Made by a program: the position numbers and the translations under genes
Notes under the pieces: model-generated
The model's input: only the letters and a program-made list of their open reading frames with translations
Told to the model about the DNA's origin: nothing
Databases searched by the model: none
Shown: one piece after another, positions 43,921 through 53,054 of the stretch
How the letters are laid out: each line of letters opens with the position of its first letter
Numbering within the stretch: the first letter of the stretch is position 1
DNA from: Devosia sp.
Lineage (GTDB): Bacteria > Pseudomonadota > Alphaproteobacteria > Rhizobiales > Devosiaceae
NCBI GenBank assembly: GCA_016713105.1
Contig: JADJPS010000021.1
Coordinates: 186,001-250,000 of the forward strand
Reading direction: 5' to 3'
DNA: 64,000 bases

Positions 43921-44559
43921 TCAGCGAACCCGGATCGAACTGATACGGTCATTGCCGCGGCGGCCAAGGTCGCGCAGGTCGCGCGAGACCACGACGCACC
44001 GTCCGCGGAAGTTGGCATCGTCACAGACCAGAGCCTCGGCGTCGCCGCGGACATCGATCGAGGAGATGCGATCGTTCCAGCCGCCAAGTCGCGCCAGGCG
44101 CTCGCCCGGACGCGCGCAGAAGCTGCTGCCGCCGAAATTGACGTGCTCGTAGAAACAGACACGGTCGCGGCTGCTGCCCGGCCGGCCAGGGCGATCCGGC
44201 CGCATGTCGAATCCGCCATTGCCGATCTGGAAGCTGAAGCCGGGCAGCGAGAAGCCGATGCTCACGTCCACGTCGGGACGCTGCGGGCGGGATGGACGCG
44301 CATCGGCGTCGTCGTCGCTCAGGTATCTGGCCGAGACCCAGCCGTCGGGGCCTGGCTTGACCACATAGCACCAACCGCTGGACACGCAGCGATCGATCTC
44401 GACCTGCTGGCCTGGGCGCAGCACGTCAATGACGGCGCCATTGACCGGAGCATTGCGCACATTGACGGTCGCGGTGGCGGTAGCAGCCGCAGCGAAGGTG
44501 GGAACCAGCGCGGCGCCGAACAGCACGGCACCGAGCGCGACGATCCGAGAGATACTCAT
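43921..44559 (-). CDS. Secreted SH3-like protein with beta/gamma-crystallin motifs
   Basis: 212 residues. Signal peptide IVALGAVLFGAALVPTFA; SH3b core ATVNVRNAPVNGAVIDVLRP, VEIDRCVSSGWCYVVKPG and WVSARYLS; a spacer with the motif GFSFQIGN; then two beta/gamma-crystallin Greek-key motifs, DRVCFYEHVNFGGSSFC with NDRISSIDV and ALVCDDANFRGRCVVV with NDRISSIRV. The NDxxSS sites are the Ca-binding type (N/D-N/D-x-S/T-S). Predicted periplasmic Ca-binding, wall-associated protein. Confidence 0.82.
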   Translation of the reverse strand: MSISRIVALGAVLFGAALVPTFAAAATATATVNVRNAPVNGAVIDVLRPGQQVEIDRCVSSGWCYVVKPGPDGWVSARYLSDDDADARPSRPQRPDVDVSIGFSLPGFSFQIGNGGFDMRPDRPGRPGSSRDRVCFYEHVNFGGSSFCARPGERLARLGGWNDRISSIDVRGDAEALVCDDANFRGRCVVVSRDLRDLGRRGNDRISSIRVR

Positions 44560-44672
44560 GGGTGGTTTCTTCCTTGTCCAGGTTGGCCCGACATGAAGAA
44601 ACGCACCAGTGCGCAAGAGGTTCCGGACTGTCGGGACGCCGTCGATGATCGGCGGCGTCCCGGCGTCCAGGG

Positions 44673-45300
44673 CTATTCGACCTCGAAGGAGGAGATCTTG
44701 TTGTCGAGCTGGCTGGGCAGCGACTTCTTGGATGACGAGATCGAGGCGCAGACACCGGTCAGGTCGTCACCCGTGCAGACCACCACTTCGGCTTCCCCCG
44801 TGATCCTGATCGAGGAAATGGAGTTGTCCCAGCTGCCGGGAAGCGAGTCGTCGCTGTCGCCCACTTCGACGCAGAGGCTGGCGCCGGCGTAGTTCTTCGA
44901 CTTGAAGAAGCAGACCTCGGGATCCTCCTCGATCACCTCCGGGGCGGCATTGCCGATGCCGATGGAGAAGGACGGCTTGCCGTCGGCGCCGATGCCGAGG
45001 CTGAAGCTGAAGGGGGGCATTGTTGGCCGGCTTGCCCTTGCTGAGGGCGCCCAGCCGGTTCTTCCGAATCCAGCCATTGGGGCCGGGCACGTCAAGCAGG
45101 CAGTAGTTGGGCTGGCAATCGAGCACGGTCACCAGTTGGCCGGCGTCGACATAGTTGACCTCGGCGGAATTGGACGAGGCGTTCTTGTAGAGCGGCGCAT
45201 CGGCGGTGGCGTAGGCATTGGGTGCAGCGAAGGCGGGCGTGACGGCAAGAGTGCCGAGCACCGCCAGTGCGGCGAGCGTGATCTGACGCATGCGGTTCAT
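44673..45300 (-). CDS. Secreted SH3-like protein with beta/gamma-crystallin motifs (frameshifted)
   Basis: Signal peptide LAALAVLGTLAVTPAFA, SH3b core DAPLYKNASSNSAEVNYVDA, TVLDCQPNYCLLDVPGPNGW, then, after an extra base in the G run at 45012-45017, the frame continues SFSLGIGADGKPSFSIGIGN and two crystallin motifs: VCFFKSKNYAGASLC with WDNSISSIRI, and VVCTGDDLTGVCASI with LDNKISSFEV. Corrected length about 208. Same architecture as its two neighbours, so a tandem family. Confidence 0.8.
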
Positions 45301-45390
45301 GATTGAAGATCCCCTGGGGCGGCAGTGCCGCACGCCTCAAGGATTACGCGCAATCGGCGACAAAATCGACGCAGATTCGATCCCGGCCGA

Positions 45391-45960
45391 TCAGTAGACC
45401 CGTACCGAACTCACTGCGTTGTCGAGAAAGCCGTCGAGGGCGGACTGGCTCTCGTTGATGCGCTCGCAATGGCTGCGGAAATCGCGGTCCCGGCACAGCG
45501 TGACCGAGACGTTGCCCTCGATCGAGACCGACGAGAAGCGGTTGTCGGCACGGTAGGTCAGCAGGTCGCGGATCACGTAGCCGGAGCTGCCGCAGATCGA
45601 GGCGCCGGTGAAGTCATGGCCTTCGTAGAGGCAAACCGTGCCCGGACCACCGGACTTGTAGCCGAGCCGCGCGCCGCTGAGCGGCGGATTGGGGTCCTGG
45701 CCAAAGGTCAGCCCGGCCATGTCGGCCCAGCCGCGCTGACCGCCGGAGCGGACCCGGCACCAGAGCTCGGAGCAGCGTTCGACATAGATGCGGGTCTCGG
45801 CCGCGATGTCCCCCACCTTGTCGTAGGCGGCGCCCGGCCCCTCCAGCAGCGTCACGGCGCGCGTGGTCCAGGCCGGAGTGCCGGTTTCGAGCGCCTGGGC
45901 GGAGTGGGCGCCGAGGACGAGCAGGGTGGCAGTGAGGATCAGCTTGAAAAGGGCGCGCAT
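45391..45960 (-). CDS. Secreted SH3-like protein with beta/gamma-crystallin motifs
   Basis: 189 residues. Signal peptide LILTATLLVLGAHSAQALE; SH3b core AVTLLEGPGAAYDKVGDIAA, IYVERCSELWCRVRSGG and RGWADMAGL; crystallin motifs VCLYEGHDFTGASICG with ADNRFSSVSI and VTLCRDRDFRSHCERI with LDNAVSSVRV. No frameshift in this copy. Divergent from nothing; last upstream member of the cluster. Confidence 0.82.
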   Translation of the reverse strand: MRALFKLILTATLLVLGAHSAQALETGTPAWTTRAVTLLEGPGAAYDKVGDIAAETRIYVERCSELWCRVRSGGQRGWADMAGLTFGQDPNPPLSGARLGYKSGGPGTVCLYEGHDFTGASICGSSGYVIRDLLTYRADNRFSSVSIEGNVSVTLCRDRDFRSHCERINESQSALDGFLDNAVSSVRVY

Positions 45961-46069
45961 GGCTCGATCGCATCTGGGACTGGTTCGGAGCCGACGCTAT
46001 CGCGCGCGCGGCGAGGACGAAAGGGCGCCGCGGCAACAGAGCCGAGATTTATCGGGATAAGATCCCCGC

Positions 46070-46462
46070 TCAGCCGAGCACGCGGCGCTTGTTGCCGGTT
46101 TCGTCGAGAGCCACGTAGATGAAGCGCCCATCGGTGACCTTGACCCGGTCGGCGTTGCGGTTGCGGCGGGCCCAGGCTTCGATGCCGACGCTGATCGAGG
46201 TGGTCCCGACCCGCTCGATGCTGGTGTAGACGCACAGGATGTCGCCGACCTTGACCGGCGCGATGAAGCTCATCGCCTCGACGGCGACCGTGACCACGCG
46301 CCCCTTGGCCACCTCGACGGCGGCGATGGCGCCGGCGATGTCCATCTGGCTCATCACCCAGCCGCCGAAGATGTCGCCCGACGGATTGGTGTCGGCCGGC
46401 ATGGCGAGGGTGCGGATGGTGAGGGTGCCGAGCGGTTCGGCAGCATTGGTCTCAGTGGTCAT
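46070..46462 (-). CDS. Acyl-CoA thioesterase, YciA-like hot-dog protein
   Basis: 130 residues: LTIRTLAMPADTNPSGDIFG followed by GWVMSQMDIAGAIAAVEVAK, the hot-dog active-site region, then MSFIAPVKVGDIL and the C-terminal GRFIYVALDETGNKR. Cytoplasmic acyl-CoA hydrolase, broad range in relatives. Overlaps tdk by 11 bases on the same strand. Confidence 0.9.
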   Translation of the reverse strand: MTTETNAAEPLGTLTIRTLAMPADTNPSGDIFGGWVMSQMDIAGAIAAVEVAKGRVVTVAVEAMSFIAPVKVGDILCVYTSIERVGTTSISVGIEAWARRNRNADRVKVTDGRFIYVALDETGNKRRVLG

Positions 46463-47060
46463 GGAGGCGAGGTCCCTTGGGCGGCCAGCGCCCGATTTCT
46501 TCTTCCCAGTGGCGGCGACAGAGCGAAACATAGACCGATTTCTCGATCGAGACCTGGTTGCCCTCGGTGAGAACGCCGCCATCGGCACTCTGGCGCACCA
46601 CCATCGTGGCCTTGCGGCCGCAATGGCAGATGGTGCGGATTTCGCGCAACTCGTCGGCAATGGCGAGCAGTTCCGACGAGCCGGGGAAGAGCCTCCCCTG
46701 GAAGTCGGTGCGCAGTCCGAAGCACATCACCGGAACGTCGAGCCGGTCCGAGACGCGGGCCAGCTGCCAGACCTGCTCGGCGGTGAGGAACTGGGCCTCG
46801 TCGACGAAGACGCAGTCGACCTTGGCTTCCTGCAGGTGATCGTTGACGCGCTGGTAAAGGTCGTCGTCGGAGCCGAACATCTCGGCCGGCGACGAGATGC
46901 CGATGCGCGAGGTGATGACGCCGACATCCCCCTCCGCATAGAGCGAGGAGGTGAACAGCAGGGTCCGCATGCCGCGCTCGAGGTAGTTGTACGAGGCCTG
47001 CAGCAGCATCGTCGACTTGCCGGCATTCATCGTCGAGTAGGAAAAGTAGAGCTTGGCCAT
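46452..47060 (-). CDS. tdk: Thymidine kinase
   Basis: Salvage enzyme phosphorylating thymidine. 202 residues, type II. P-loop FSYSTMNAGKST, Walker B-like VFVDEAQFL, the lasso and zinc region IRTICHCGRKATMVVRQ with the later CRRHW. ATG 47060 fits the family N-terminus (MAKLYFSYS); the open frame starts slightly earlier. A structured region with a perfect intrinsic terminator precedes it by about 60 bases. Confidence 0.94.
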   Translation of the reverse strand: MAKLYFSYSTMNAGKSTMLLQASYNYLERGMRTLLFTSSLYAEGDVGVITSRIGISSPAEMFGSDDDLYQRVNDHLQEAKVDCVFVDEAQFLTAEQVWQLARVSDRLDVPVMCFGLRTDFQGRLFPGSSELLAIADELREIRTICHCGRKATMVVRQSADGGVLTEGNQVSIEKSVYVSLCRRHWEEEIGRWPPKGPRLHDH

Positions 47061-47112
47061 GATGCGCCCTAGATGCATCAGGCGGGGCGCGGCGGCGAGA
47101 CCAATCGCACGG

Positions 47113-47280
47113 TCTCAACAAAAAATCGGCCGCCTGGCGGAGGCGGCCGATAGATGCCGATCGGGGTTCGGCACGGGGTGAGGGTTGGCGGCACACCCCG
47201 CTGCGATGAAGTCTGCCGGCTGTCGGGTTGGCGGGACAGCCGACGGTTGCACCGGTACAAGTTGGGGGACGAAGCCGGTA
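47113..47280 (-). ncRNA. Candidate small RNA or tdk leader with intrinsic terminator
   Basis: Minus-strand region upstream of tdk with no minus-strand gene before it. It ends in ATCGGCCGCCT-CCGCC-AGGCGGCCGAT plus six T (47120-47151), and has a second stem CGGCTGTC / GACAGCCG upstream (about 47220-47246). Since a terminator needs a transcript, this is either an independent sRNA or an attenuated leader of tdk. No promoter was assigned with confidence. Confidence 0.5.
47120..47151 (-). terminator. Intrinsic terminator upstream of tdk
   Basis: 11-bp perfect stem with a five-base loop followed by TTTTTT on the minus strand; 60 bases before the tdk start. The strongest hairpin-plus-T-tract in this part of the window. 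Confidence 0.85.
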
Positions 47281-47388
47281 CACGCGCAAGCTATTGAACC
47301 GACATGACATGCATGTGACGTCGGGTCATCATACTGATGTCACGATCGTCCCCCAAACGGCAGGGGCGGGCGGCAACTGGAGAGTCAG

Positions 47389-47784
47389 ATGAGGCAGATC
47401 GTTGGATTGGGCATGGCGCTGGCGCTGGGGTTGGCGATGACGGCGCCGACGCTGGCGGAACCCGGCTCGGTGGTCGGAAACTGGGTGGTCGGCAAGGACT
47501 CCGCCTATGCCGGCAGCTTCTGCGGCGCCGACGGCAAGGCCTTCTGCCTGACGGTGACGCGGCTGTCGGGCGGCATGGATACGCCGAAGAACCGCCTCTA
47601 CCTGGGTGCCAACATCATCGACAAGGCCAAGCCCTCCGGAAACCAGCGCTGGAAGGGCAAGCTGAACCTGTTCGGCCAGACGGCCGACACCACGATCTCG
47701 CTCAAGAACGAGAACACGCTGCTGCTGCACGGTTGCGTCTATGTGGTGATCTGCAAGGACATGGAACTGGCGCGCGCGGACTAG
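47389..47784 (+). CDS. Secreted DUF2147-like protein
   Basis: 131 residues. Signal peptide LGMALALGLAMTAPTLA; then VVGNWVVGKDSAYAGSFCGA, WKGKLNLFGQTADTTISLKN and LLLHGCVYVVICKDMEL, the pattern of DUF2147 (beta-barrel-like periplasmic proteins of unknown role). Four Cys, two possible disulfides. Confidence 0.7.
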   Translation: MRQIVGLGMALALGLAMTAPTLAEPGSVVGNWVVGKDSAYAGSFCGADGKAFCLTVTRLSGGMDTPKNRLYLGANIIDKAKPSGNQRWKGKLNLFGQTADTTISLKNENTLLLHGCVYVVICKDMELARAD

Positions 47785-47851
47785 AAGCGGGCCGGCGGGT
47801 TCCCGATCACGCCAGTCGCCGGGCGACGTCTGCCGGCGTCTCCCCGAGGCG

Positions 47852-48745
47852 TCAGGGCGCGCTTCCGGCCAGGCGCCGCTGCAGCGCCGGAAACGACTCG
47901 ACCATGACAATGGCGAAGAAGATCAGAGCGGCGCCGCCGTAGCCGATCAGGCTCAGCCGCTCGCCGAGCAGCAGTGCACCGCCCAGCGCCGCGAACAGGC
48001 TTTCGGCCGAGAGGATGATGGCGGCGTTGGCGGCCGGCACGTGCTGCTGGCCCACGGCCTGCAGCGTGAACGCCACCGCGGTCGACAGGATGCCGGCATA
48101 GGCGATCTCGATCCAGCCGTTGGCGATGCCGGTGAGGTCGGGCGCCTCGATCACCGGGGCCAGCAACGCCGACAGGATGGCGACGGCGATGAAGCTGATC
48201 ACCGAGAGAAACACCGGCAGCCCGGTTTCGCGCGCCAGGTGGCCGATCAGAAACACCTGAATGCCCCAGAACAGCGCGCCGGCAACGACGAGGCCATCGC
48301 CGATGTTGAGCGCGTCGAGCCGCGCGCCGTTCAGCAGGTAGATGCGGATCAGCGCCAGCGGCGCGCCGACATAGATGACCGGGTGCGGCCTGAGCCGTAT
48401 GGCGAGGAAGGCGATGGCGGGCACGAACAGCACGTAGAGCGAGGTGAGAAAGCCCGAATTGGTGACCGTGGTGAGGGAAATGCCCACCTGCTGCAGCCAG
48501 ACCCCCAGGAAGAAGGCAAGGCTCAGCAGGACGGTGAGCAGCCACTGGCGCCGGGTGAGGTGCACCTTTCGGCGACGCAGTTCCATCAAGGCGAACGGCA
48601 GGGTGACCAGGCTGCCCAGCGCGTAGCGCACGGCCGAAAAGGTAAGCGGCCCCATGTGGTCCATCGCCGATTTCTGGGCGACGAACGCAAACCCCCAGAG
48701 CAGGGTGGCGACGAGCAGGGCGAACACGGCGAGGGGGCGGGTCAT
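47852..48745 (-). CDS. DMT-superfamily (EamA) transporter
   Basis: 297 residues, ten membrane segments in two EamA repeats: VATLLWGFAFVAQKSAMDHM first, ALFWGIQVFLIGHLARETGL second, and the C-terminal SAESLFAALGGALLLGERLS typical of the family. Metabolite exporter, cargo unknown. Confidence 0.9.
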   Translation of the reverse strand: MTRPLAVFALLVATLLWGFAFVAQKSAMDHMGPLTFSAVRYALGSLVTLPFALMELRRRKVHLTRRQWLLTVLLSLAFFLGVWLQQVGISLTTVTNSGFLTSLYVLFVPAIAFLAIRLRPHPVIYVGAPLALIRIYLLNGARLDALNIGDGLVVAGALFWGIQVFLIGHLARETGLPVFLSVISFIAVAILSALLAPVIEAPDLTGIANGWIEIAYAGILSTAVAFTLQAVGQQHVPAANAAIILSAESLFAALGGALLLGERLSLIGYGGAALIFFAIVMVESFPALQRRLAGSAP

Positions 48746-48791
48746 GGCCGGGTCTGTAGCCGAGCGCGCCCTCGCGGGGAAGGGCCGTCCG

Positions 48792-49622
48792 TCAGTCGAG
48801 GAAGGTCACCTGGGTGAAGCACTCGGGAACATGCGTATCGGCGACGCCGAAGCGATGTGCCGACCAGCCGGCGGTTGCGGTTTCGGCGGGGCCGCGGGTT
48901 CGCAACTGCTCGAAGCGTCCCATGAAGATGCCCCAGGTGTCGCCCGGCTTCGGCGGCAGGGCACGGCCGGCCGACAGGTCGGCCAGACCCGACCACGGCA
49001 AGACGATCTCGGCGCTCCAGCCTCGGTCGAGTGTGGCCGGGTCGTTCGGAGTGCCGTCGACATGAACGTGCACCTCGAGGCCGGGAAGGTCGTAGTCGAG
49101 GAAGGCCCAGCGCGGACCGCGCGGGTGGTTGCCGGTCCAGAAGGACTTGCGCCCCGGCACGAAGTCGCCGCCGAAGGTACGGGCGGCGGGGCCGAGAACG
49201 TCGAAGCGGGGGACATCCCACCTGCTGCCCCGGGTGTAGGCGTCGCGCCAGATGTAGAAGACCTCGTAGAGGGTGCCCAGCGCGTTGAATTCGAGTTCGT
49301 AATAGCTGTCGCCGCCATCGATGAAGATCTCGAGGTCGTTCTCGAAGAACAGCAGCGAGTCGCGCTCGGTCATGGTGGCGACGAGGTTGGGTTCGTCGGC
49401 CCAGAAGGCGATGTAGAGGGCCCGGTCATCCCACAGGATCGCCGAAGTGGTGGTGAGCGGGGCGGGATCGCCGGTGAGCATGTCGACAAAGCGGGGCGTC
49501 CGTTCGGCCGCGGCCCAGGCCGGACCGTCGGCACGGCCATCGGGCCGGATCGACGCCGTCGCGCGGCGGGCCCGGTAGGTGCCGGGCGCGAGGCCGTAGC
49601 CGTTGGCATTCACGCGGGGCAT
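48792..49622 (-). CDS. Carbohydrate-binding (CBM9-like) domain protein
   Basis: 276 residues. The central part matches the family 9 carbohydrate-binding-like fold: AILWDDRALYIAFWADEPNL, LLFFENDLEIFIDGGDSYYE, ALGTLYEVFYIWRDAY and WSAEIVLPWSGLADL. No signal peptide, so cytoplasmic or exported by another route. Start at ATG 49622 after GTGGAG; a GTG at 49637 overlapping the upstream stop is possible. Probably co-transcribed with the aminotransferase-like gene upstream. Confidence 0.7.
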   Translation of the reverse strand: MPRVNANGYGLAPGTYRARRATASIRPDGRADGPAWAAAERTPRFVDMLTGDPAPLTTTSAILWDDRALYIAFWADEPNLVATMTERDSLLFFENDLEIFIDGGDSYYELEFNALGTLYEVFYIWRDAYTRGSRWDVPRFDVLGPAARTFGGDFVPGRKSFWTGNHPRGPRWAFLDYDLPGLEVHVHVDGTPNDPATLDRGWSAEIVLPWSGLADLSAGRALPPKPGDTWGIFMGRFEQLRTRGPAETATAGWSAHRFGVADTHVPECFTQVTFLD

Positions 49623-49636
49623 GGGGCGCGGCTCCA

Positions 49637-50869
49637 CTACTTCAGCTCTTCGTCGAGGGCCCGGATCAGGCGGTCGACCTCTTCGGGCGTGGTGTAGTGC
49701 GTGAACGACAGGCGGAGCACACCGTGGCCGGGGCTGATACCGAGGCCCTCGAGCAGGCGCCAGGCGTAGAAGTGCCCGCCGCCGGCCATGATCTTGTGTT
49801 TCGCCAGCCGGTCGGCGGCGGTGACTGCGAGTTCGGAGAGCGCGAGAGACACGGTGGGGGCCCGCTGCGAGGGATCGGTGGGGCCGATGAGGCGGACGGT
49901 GTTGCGCGTGCGCAGATAGTCGAGCAGCGGGGCCAGCAACGCGACTTCCTGGCTGCGCATGGCCGCATGGGCCCTGCGGAAGGGCGTTGCGCCCTCGACG
50001 CCGTCGCCGGCGAGTTCGGCGACGCGCTCGAGATAGTCGGCGATGCCGGCGGAGGCGGCGATCTGCGCGTGGTCCGGACCGGCCGGCACGAGCCGCTTGC
50101 GCGGCTGGGTGTCGTTGAAGAAGTGCCCCTGGTTGGGCAGCTCGGCGGCGGGCGAGGGCCGGATCGCCATGATGCCCTGGTGCGGGCCGTACACCTTGTA
50201 GGCGGAGAACAGGTAGACGTCGCAGCCCAGCGCGAGCAGGTCGGGCAGCCCGTGCGGGGCGTAGGAGACCCCGTCGACCACCGTGACGGCGCCATAGCTC
50301 TTGGCCTTCTGCGCGATCTCGGCCACCGGGTTGATCTCGCCGACGATGTTGGAGGCGTGCGGGAAGCAGACGGCGCGGACCCTCGAATCGAGGAGCTTGT
50401 CGAGGTCGGCCGTGTCGAGGTGCCCCGTCTCAGGATCGACGCGCCACTCGCGCACCACGATGCCGCGGTCGGCGAGGCGGCGCCAGGCGCCCGAATTGGC
50501 CTCGTGGTCCTGGTTGGTGACGACGATGGCCTCGCCGGGCTTCAGCCAGCCGGCAAAGGCGTGCCCGAGGGTGTAGGTATTGGCCGAGGTCGAGGGTCCG
50601 AAATGGATCCAGTCGGCGCCGACATTGAGGGCCTGCCCGATGCGGCGGTGCGCCTCGTCCATTGCCTGGCCGGCCTCGCGCGAGGCCGGGTAGAAGCCAT
50701 AGGGCTGCACCTTGGTGGCGCGATAATAGCGGTCGAGCCGCTCCAGCACATGGCGCGAGGTGTAGGAGCCGCCGGCGTTCTCGAAGAAGGCCCAGCCCTC
50801 GAGGCTGGGCTCGCGGAAGGCAGGGAACTCGGCGCGGATCAGGGCTGGGTCGAGGGGGAGGGCGCTCAT
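49637..50869 (-). CDS. Cysteine desulfurase-like class V aminotransferase
   Basis: 410 residues, PLP enzyme. Start FPAFREPSLEGWAFFENAGG, then FGPSTSANTYTL, QDHEANSGAWRRLADRG, and the PLP Lys in YLFSAYKVYGPHQGIMA; VVDGVSYAPH is the usual DGxxxxPH region. Matches the cysteine-desulfurase-like family that lacks the IscS active-site loop; substrate uncertain (Cys or another amino acid). Confidence 0.88.
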   Translation of the reverse strand: MSALPLDPALIRAEFPAFREPSLEGWAFFENAGGSYTSRHVLERLDRYYRATKVQPYGFYPASREAGQAMDEAHRRIGQALNVGADWIHFGPSTSANTYTLGHAFAGWLKPGEAIVVTNQDHEANSGAWRRLADRGIVVREWRVDPETGHLDTADLDKLLDSRVRAVCFPHASNIVGEINPVAEIAQKAKSYGAVTVVDGVSYAPHGLPDLLALGCDVYLFSAYKVYGPHQGIMAIRPSPAAELPNQGHFFNDTQPRKRLVPAGPDHAQIAASAGIADYLERVAELAGDGVEGATPFRRAHAAMRSQEVALLAPLLDYLRTRNTVRLIGPTDPSQRAPTVSLALSELAVTAADRLAKHKIMAGGGHFYAWRLLEGLGISPGHGVLRLSFTHYTTPEEVDRLIRALDEELK

Positions 50870-50942
50870 CGGGGGCTCGGCAGGTGGGGACAGGACTGGT
50901 TAGCCGAGCCGAAGGGCCATCGCAACCGTTGCGCAGAACGAG

Positions 50943-50974
50943 GGAAGCCCCGGCTGAGGGCGGCCGGGGCTTCC
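50943..50974 (-). terminator. Hairpin after the LTXXQ-protein gene
   Basis: Perfect 12-bp stem GGAAGCCCCGGC / GCCGGGGCTTCC with an eight-base loop, 58 bases after the stop of the 51032-51619 gene. No T tract, so it may be a transcript-stabilising or Rho-associated end. Confidence 0.4.
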
Positions 50975-51031
50975 AAACGGCGAACGTGCGGGGTCTCGGG
51001 TTGCGGCCGCGACCCCGTCGGGGAGGGGTGT

Positions 51032-51619
51032 TCAGCCGTTCATTCCGGGGCCCTTACCCTTCATGCCGCGATGGTCGTGCTGCATGTCGCCGCGACCCAT
51101 GCCGGGCCCGCGGCCGGCGCCCGGACCGAGGTCCTGCTTCTGCTCGTCGCTGAGGCTGGCATAGAAGGCCTTGAAGTCGGGCAGCACCGTGTTGAGCGCC
51201 GCGAGACGGGCCTCGTCGATCTTGAGGCGGGTTTCCATGCGTTCGACCAGGTCGGGCCTGTCGGCAGACGCGGTCTTGTCGGGGGTCAGGGTGGAGCAGG
51301 TGTCGGCGAAACCGGTCTGGGCGGTGAGGGCCGACGCGACGAAGGCATCGTAGAGCTTCTGCTGGTCGGGCGTCAGGTCGAGCCGCTCGGCCATGCGGTC
51401 GAAACGGTTGTCGAGACGGTCGGCGGCCTGGGTTCCGCAGCGGAAGTCGACGAGCGTCATGCGGCCACCGGGGCCGGCTTCGCGCATGTCGTGCACGCGG
51501 TGCTGACGCATGTCGCCACGGTCGCCGCCGCGCATGTTGTCGGCGAGGGCTGGGGTCATTGCGGCGAGGCTGACAGAGGCGATGAGAGCGGCGATGGCCG
51601 CAGCGCGAGTGGGGGTCAT
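51032..51619 (-). CDS. Spy/CpxP-like periplasmic protein (LTXXQ motif)
   Basis: 195 residues. Signal peptide AAIAALIASVSLAAMTPALA, then helical segments with LTXXQ-type repeats (RLDLTPDQQKLYDAF and ASLSDEQKQDL) and a Gly/Met/Asp-rich tail (GPGMGRGDMQHDHRGMKGKG) that may bind metals. Family members are stress-linked periplasmic chaperones or metal sensors. Confidence 0.8.
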   Translation of the reverse strand: MTPTRAAAIAALIASVSLAAMTPALADNMRGGDRGDMRQHRVHDMREAGPGGRMTLVDFRCGTQAADRLDNRFDRMAERLDLTPDQQKLYDAFVASALTAQTGFADTCSTLTPDKTASADRPDLVERMETRLKIDEARLAALNTVLPDFKAFYASLSDEQKQDLGPGAGRGPGMGRGDMQHDHRGMKGKGPGMNG

Positions 51620-51906
51620 AGGGGAGGCTCCCTGGCTGGTTGGGTCCGTGCCGGCCAGTTTCTGCCGACACCGAACGAATTAGCAGCTGCCGGCTTGCGC
51701 CAAGTTTGCCGCCGCATGAATTCGCGGACAGGTTGGAAAGGTTGGGGGCGAGCGTCGGTTGCCGTGTCGTCGCGTGTGCGGGCAGCCGGGGCGATCTGTC
51801 GGTCCAGGGTTGAGGCAGGGCCGGCAGCCCGCGTGTGCGTATTTGCGCGAGTTGACGCGAACCCCTTACCCGCTCTCACTTGCCGGGACATCGGAGGGAG
51901 GAGAGC

Positions 51907-52449
51907 ATGGCCGAGTGGGTGATCAGGATCGAACGGATGAATGAGCAGCGTCGCGCCTCGGATGGCAAGCGCCGGACGGTGGGCAGGTACCAGGTCTTTC
52001 ACGATGGCGTCGCGCAGACCGGGGCCGACATGACCGGCACGGTGGCCGAGTCCCGCGGCCCCGGGGCCAATGCGCCTGCCGGCAACGGGCGGCGGGTCGA
52101 GCCGGGACGGTATCCGCTCTGGACGCAGGCGGGTTCCAAGTATGTCACCCTGAACTACCGCAACTCGATGAACTCCGCGCACATTCCCCGGCCGGGGATC
52201 GAACTCAAGGGCACCGGGGAACGCAGCGAGATTCTGATTCACCCGGGTATCGGCTTCCTTGCGTCGGTGGGATGCCTCAATCTGTGCACATCGCTGCCCG
52301 ACGCCGCCGAACCCATCACCTATTCCAGCAGCCGGCGGCGGGTCATTTCCGTCATCGACGACATGCGTAGTTTCTTCGGAGGAGAGTTCCCGGCCGCCAA
52401 TGGCAGGCGAATTCCGGGAGCGTTCGCGGAGATCATCGGCGATCCCTGA
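51907..52449 (+). CDS. L,D-transpeptidase-like or DUF5675-like protein
   Basis: 180 residues. The segment ILIHPGIGFLASVGCLNL (His, then Ser-x-Gly-Cys) resembles the catalytic His and Cys motif of YkuD-type L,D-transpeptidases and of DUF5675 proteins; the N-terminal part (VIRIERMNEQRRASDGKRRT) is not typical of secreted YkuD enzymes and there is no signal peptide. Start ATG 51907 after GGAGGGAGGAG. Family assignment tentative. Confidence 0.55.
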   Translation: MAEWVIRIERMNEQRRASDGKRRTVGRYQVFHDGVAQTGADMTGTVAESRGPGANAPAGNGRRVEPGRYPLWTQAGSKYVTLNYRNSMNSAHIPRPGIELKGTGERSEILIHPGIGFLASVGCLNLCTSLPDAAEPITYSSSRRRVISVIDDMRSFFGGEFPAANGRRIPGAFAEIIGDP

Positions 52450-52524
52450 CGCGACGCTGGCGCAGCCAACTCGCGCGACCGCCGCCGCCGACGATCGGTC
52501 CGGGACCGTGCCAGCGGCGCCGAC

Positions 52525-52953
52525 TCAGGAGGCGATGTACTCCTTGAGCGCCATGGCCTCCTGCTCGGCCTCCTCGATCTTGCGCTTGACCACGTCGCCG
52601 ATCGACACGATGCCGACCAGGTTGCCGTTGTCGAGCACGGGGATGTGGCGGATGCGATGGCGGGTCATCACTTCCATCAGTTCCGACACCGACGCTCCGG
52701 TACCGGTGGAGATGACCTTGGCCGTCATCGCCGAGCGCACTGGCGAGGCCAGCACCTTGACCGGGTCGCCGTCCAGATGCCGGACGATGTCGCGCTCGCT
52801 CAGGATCCCCGCCACCTTGCCCTTGGCGTCGACGACGACCACGGCACCGATCTTGTGGCTGTTGAGCACGCGCACGGCTTCCGAGAGCGGCGCACCGGCC
52901 TCGACCGTGTGCACGGTCCGGCCCTTGGATTGAAGGATATGTTCGACTTGCAT
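52525..52953 (-). CDS. CBS-domain pair protein
   Basis: 142 residues with two CBS motifs: APLSEAVRVLNSHKIGAVVV and KVAGILSERDIVRHLDG in the first, GASVSELMEVMTRHRIRHIP and LVGIVSIGDVVKRKIEEAEQ in the second. Such stand-alone pairs bind adenosine nucleotides and sense energy state; partner unknown. Preceded by GAGGAGGAC. Confidence 0.93.
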   Translation of the reverse strand: MQVEHILQSKGRTVHTVEAGAPLSEAVRVLNSHKIGAVVVVDAKGKVAGILSERDIVRHLDGDPVKVLASPVRSAMTAKVISTGTGASVSELMEVMTRHRIRHIPVLDNGNLVGIVSIGDVVKRKIEEAEQEAMALKEYIAS

Positions 52954-53054
52954 CGCAGTCCTCCTCTCAGGCTGCCAGTGTGCGCCAAAGGGGAGGGGGG
53001 AGCAAGGGGACGAAAGGAGGGGGACCCGGCCGGCCGGCGGCCGGGCCCACTGGA

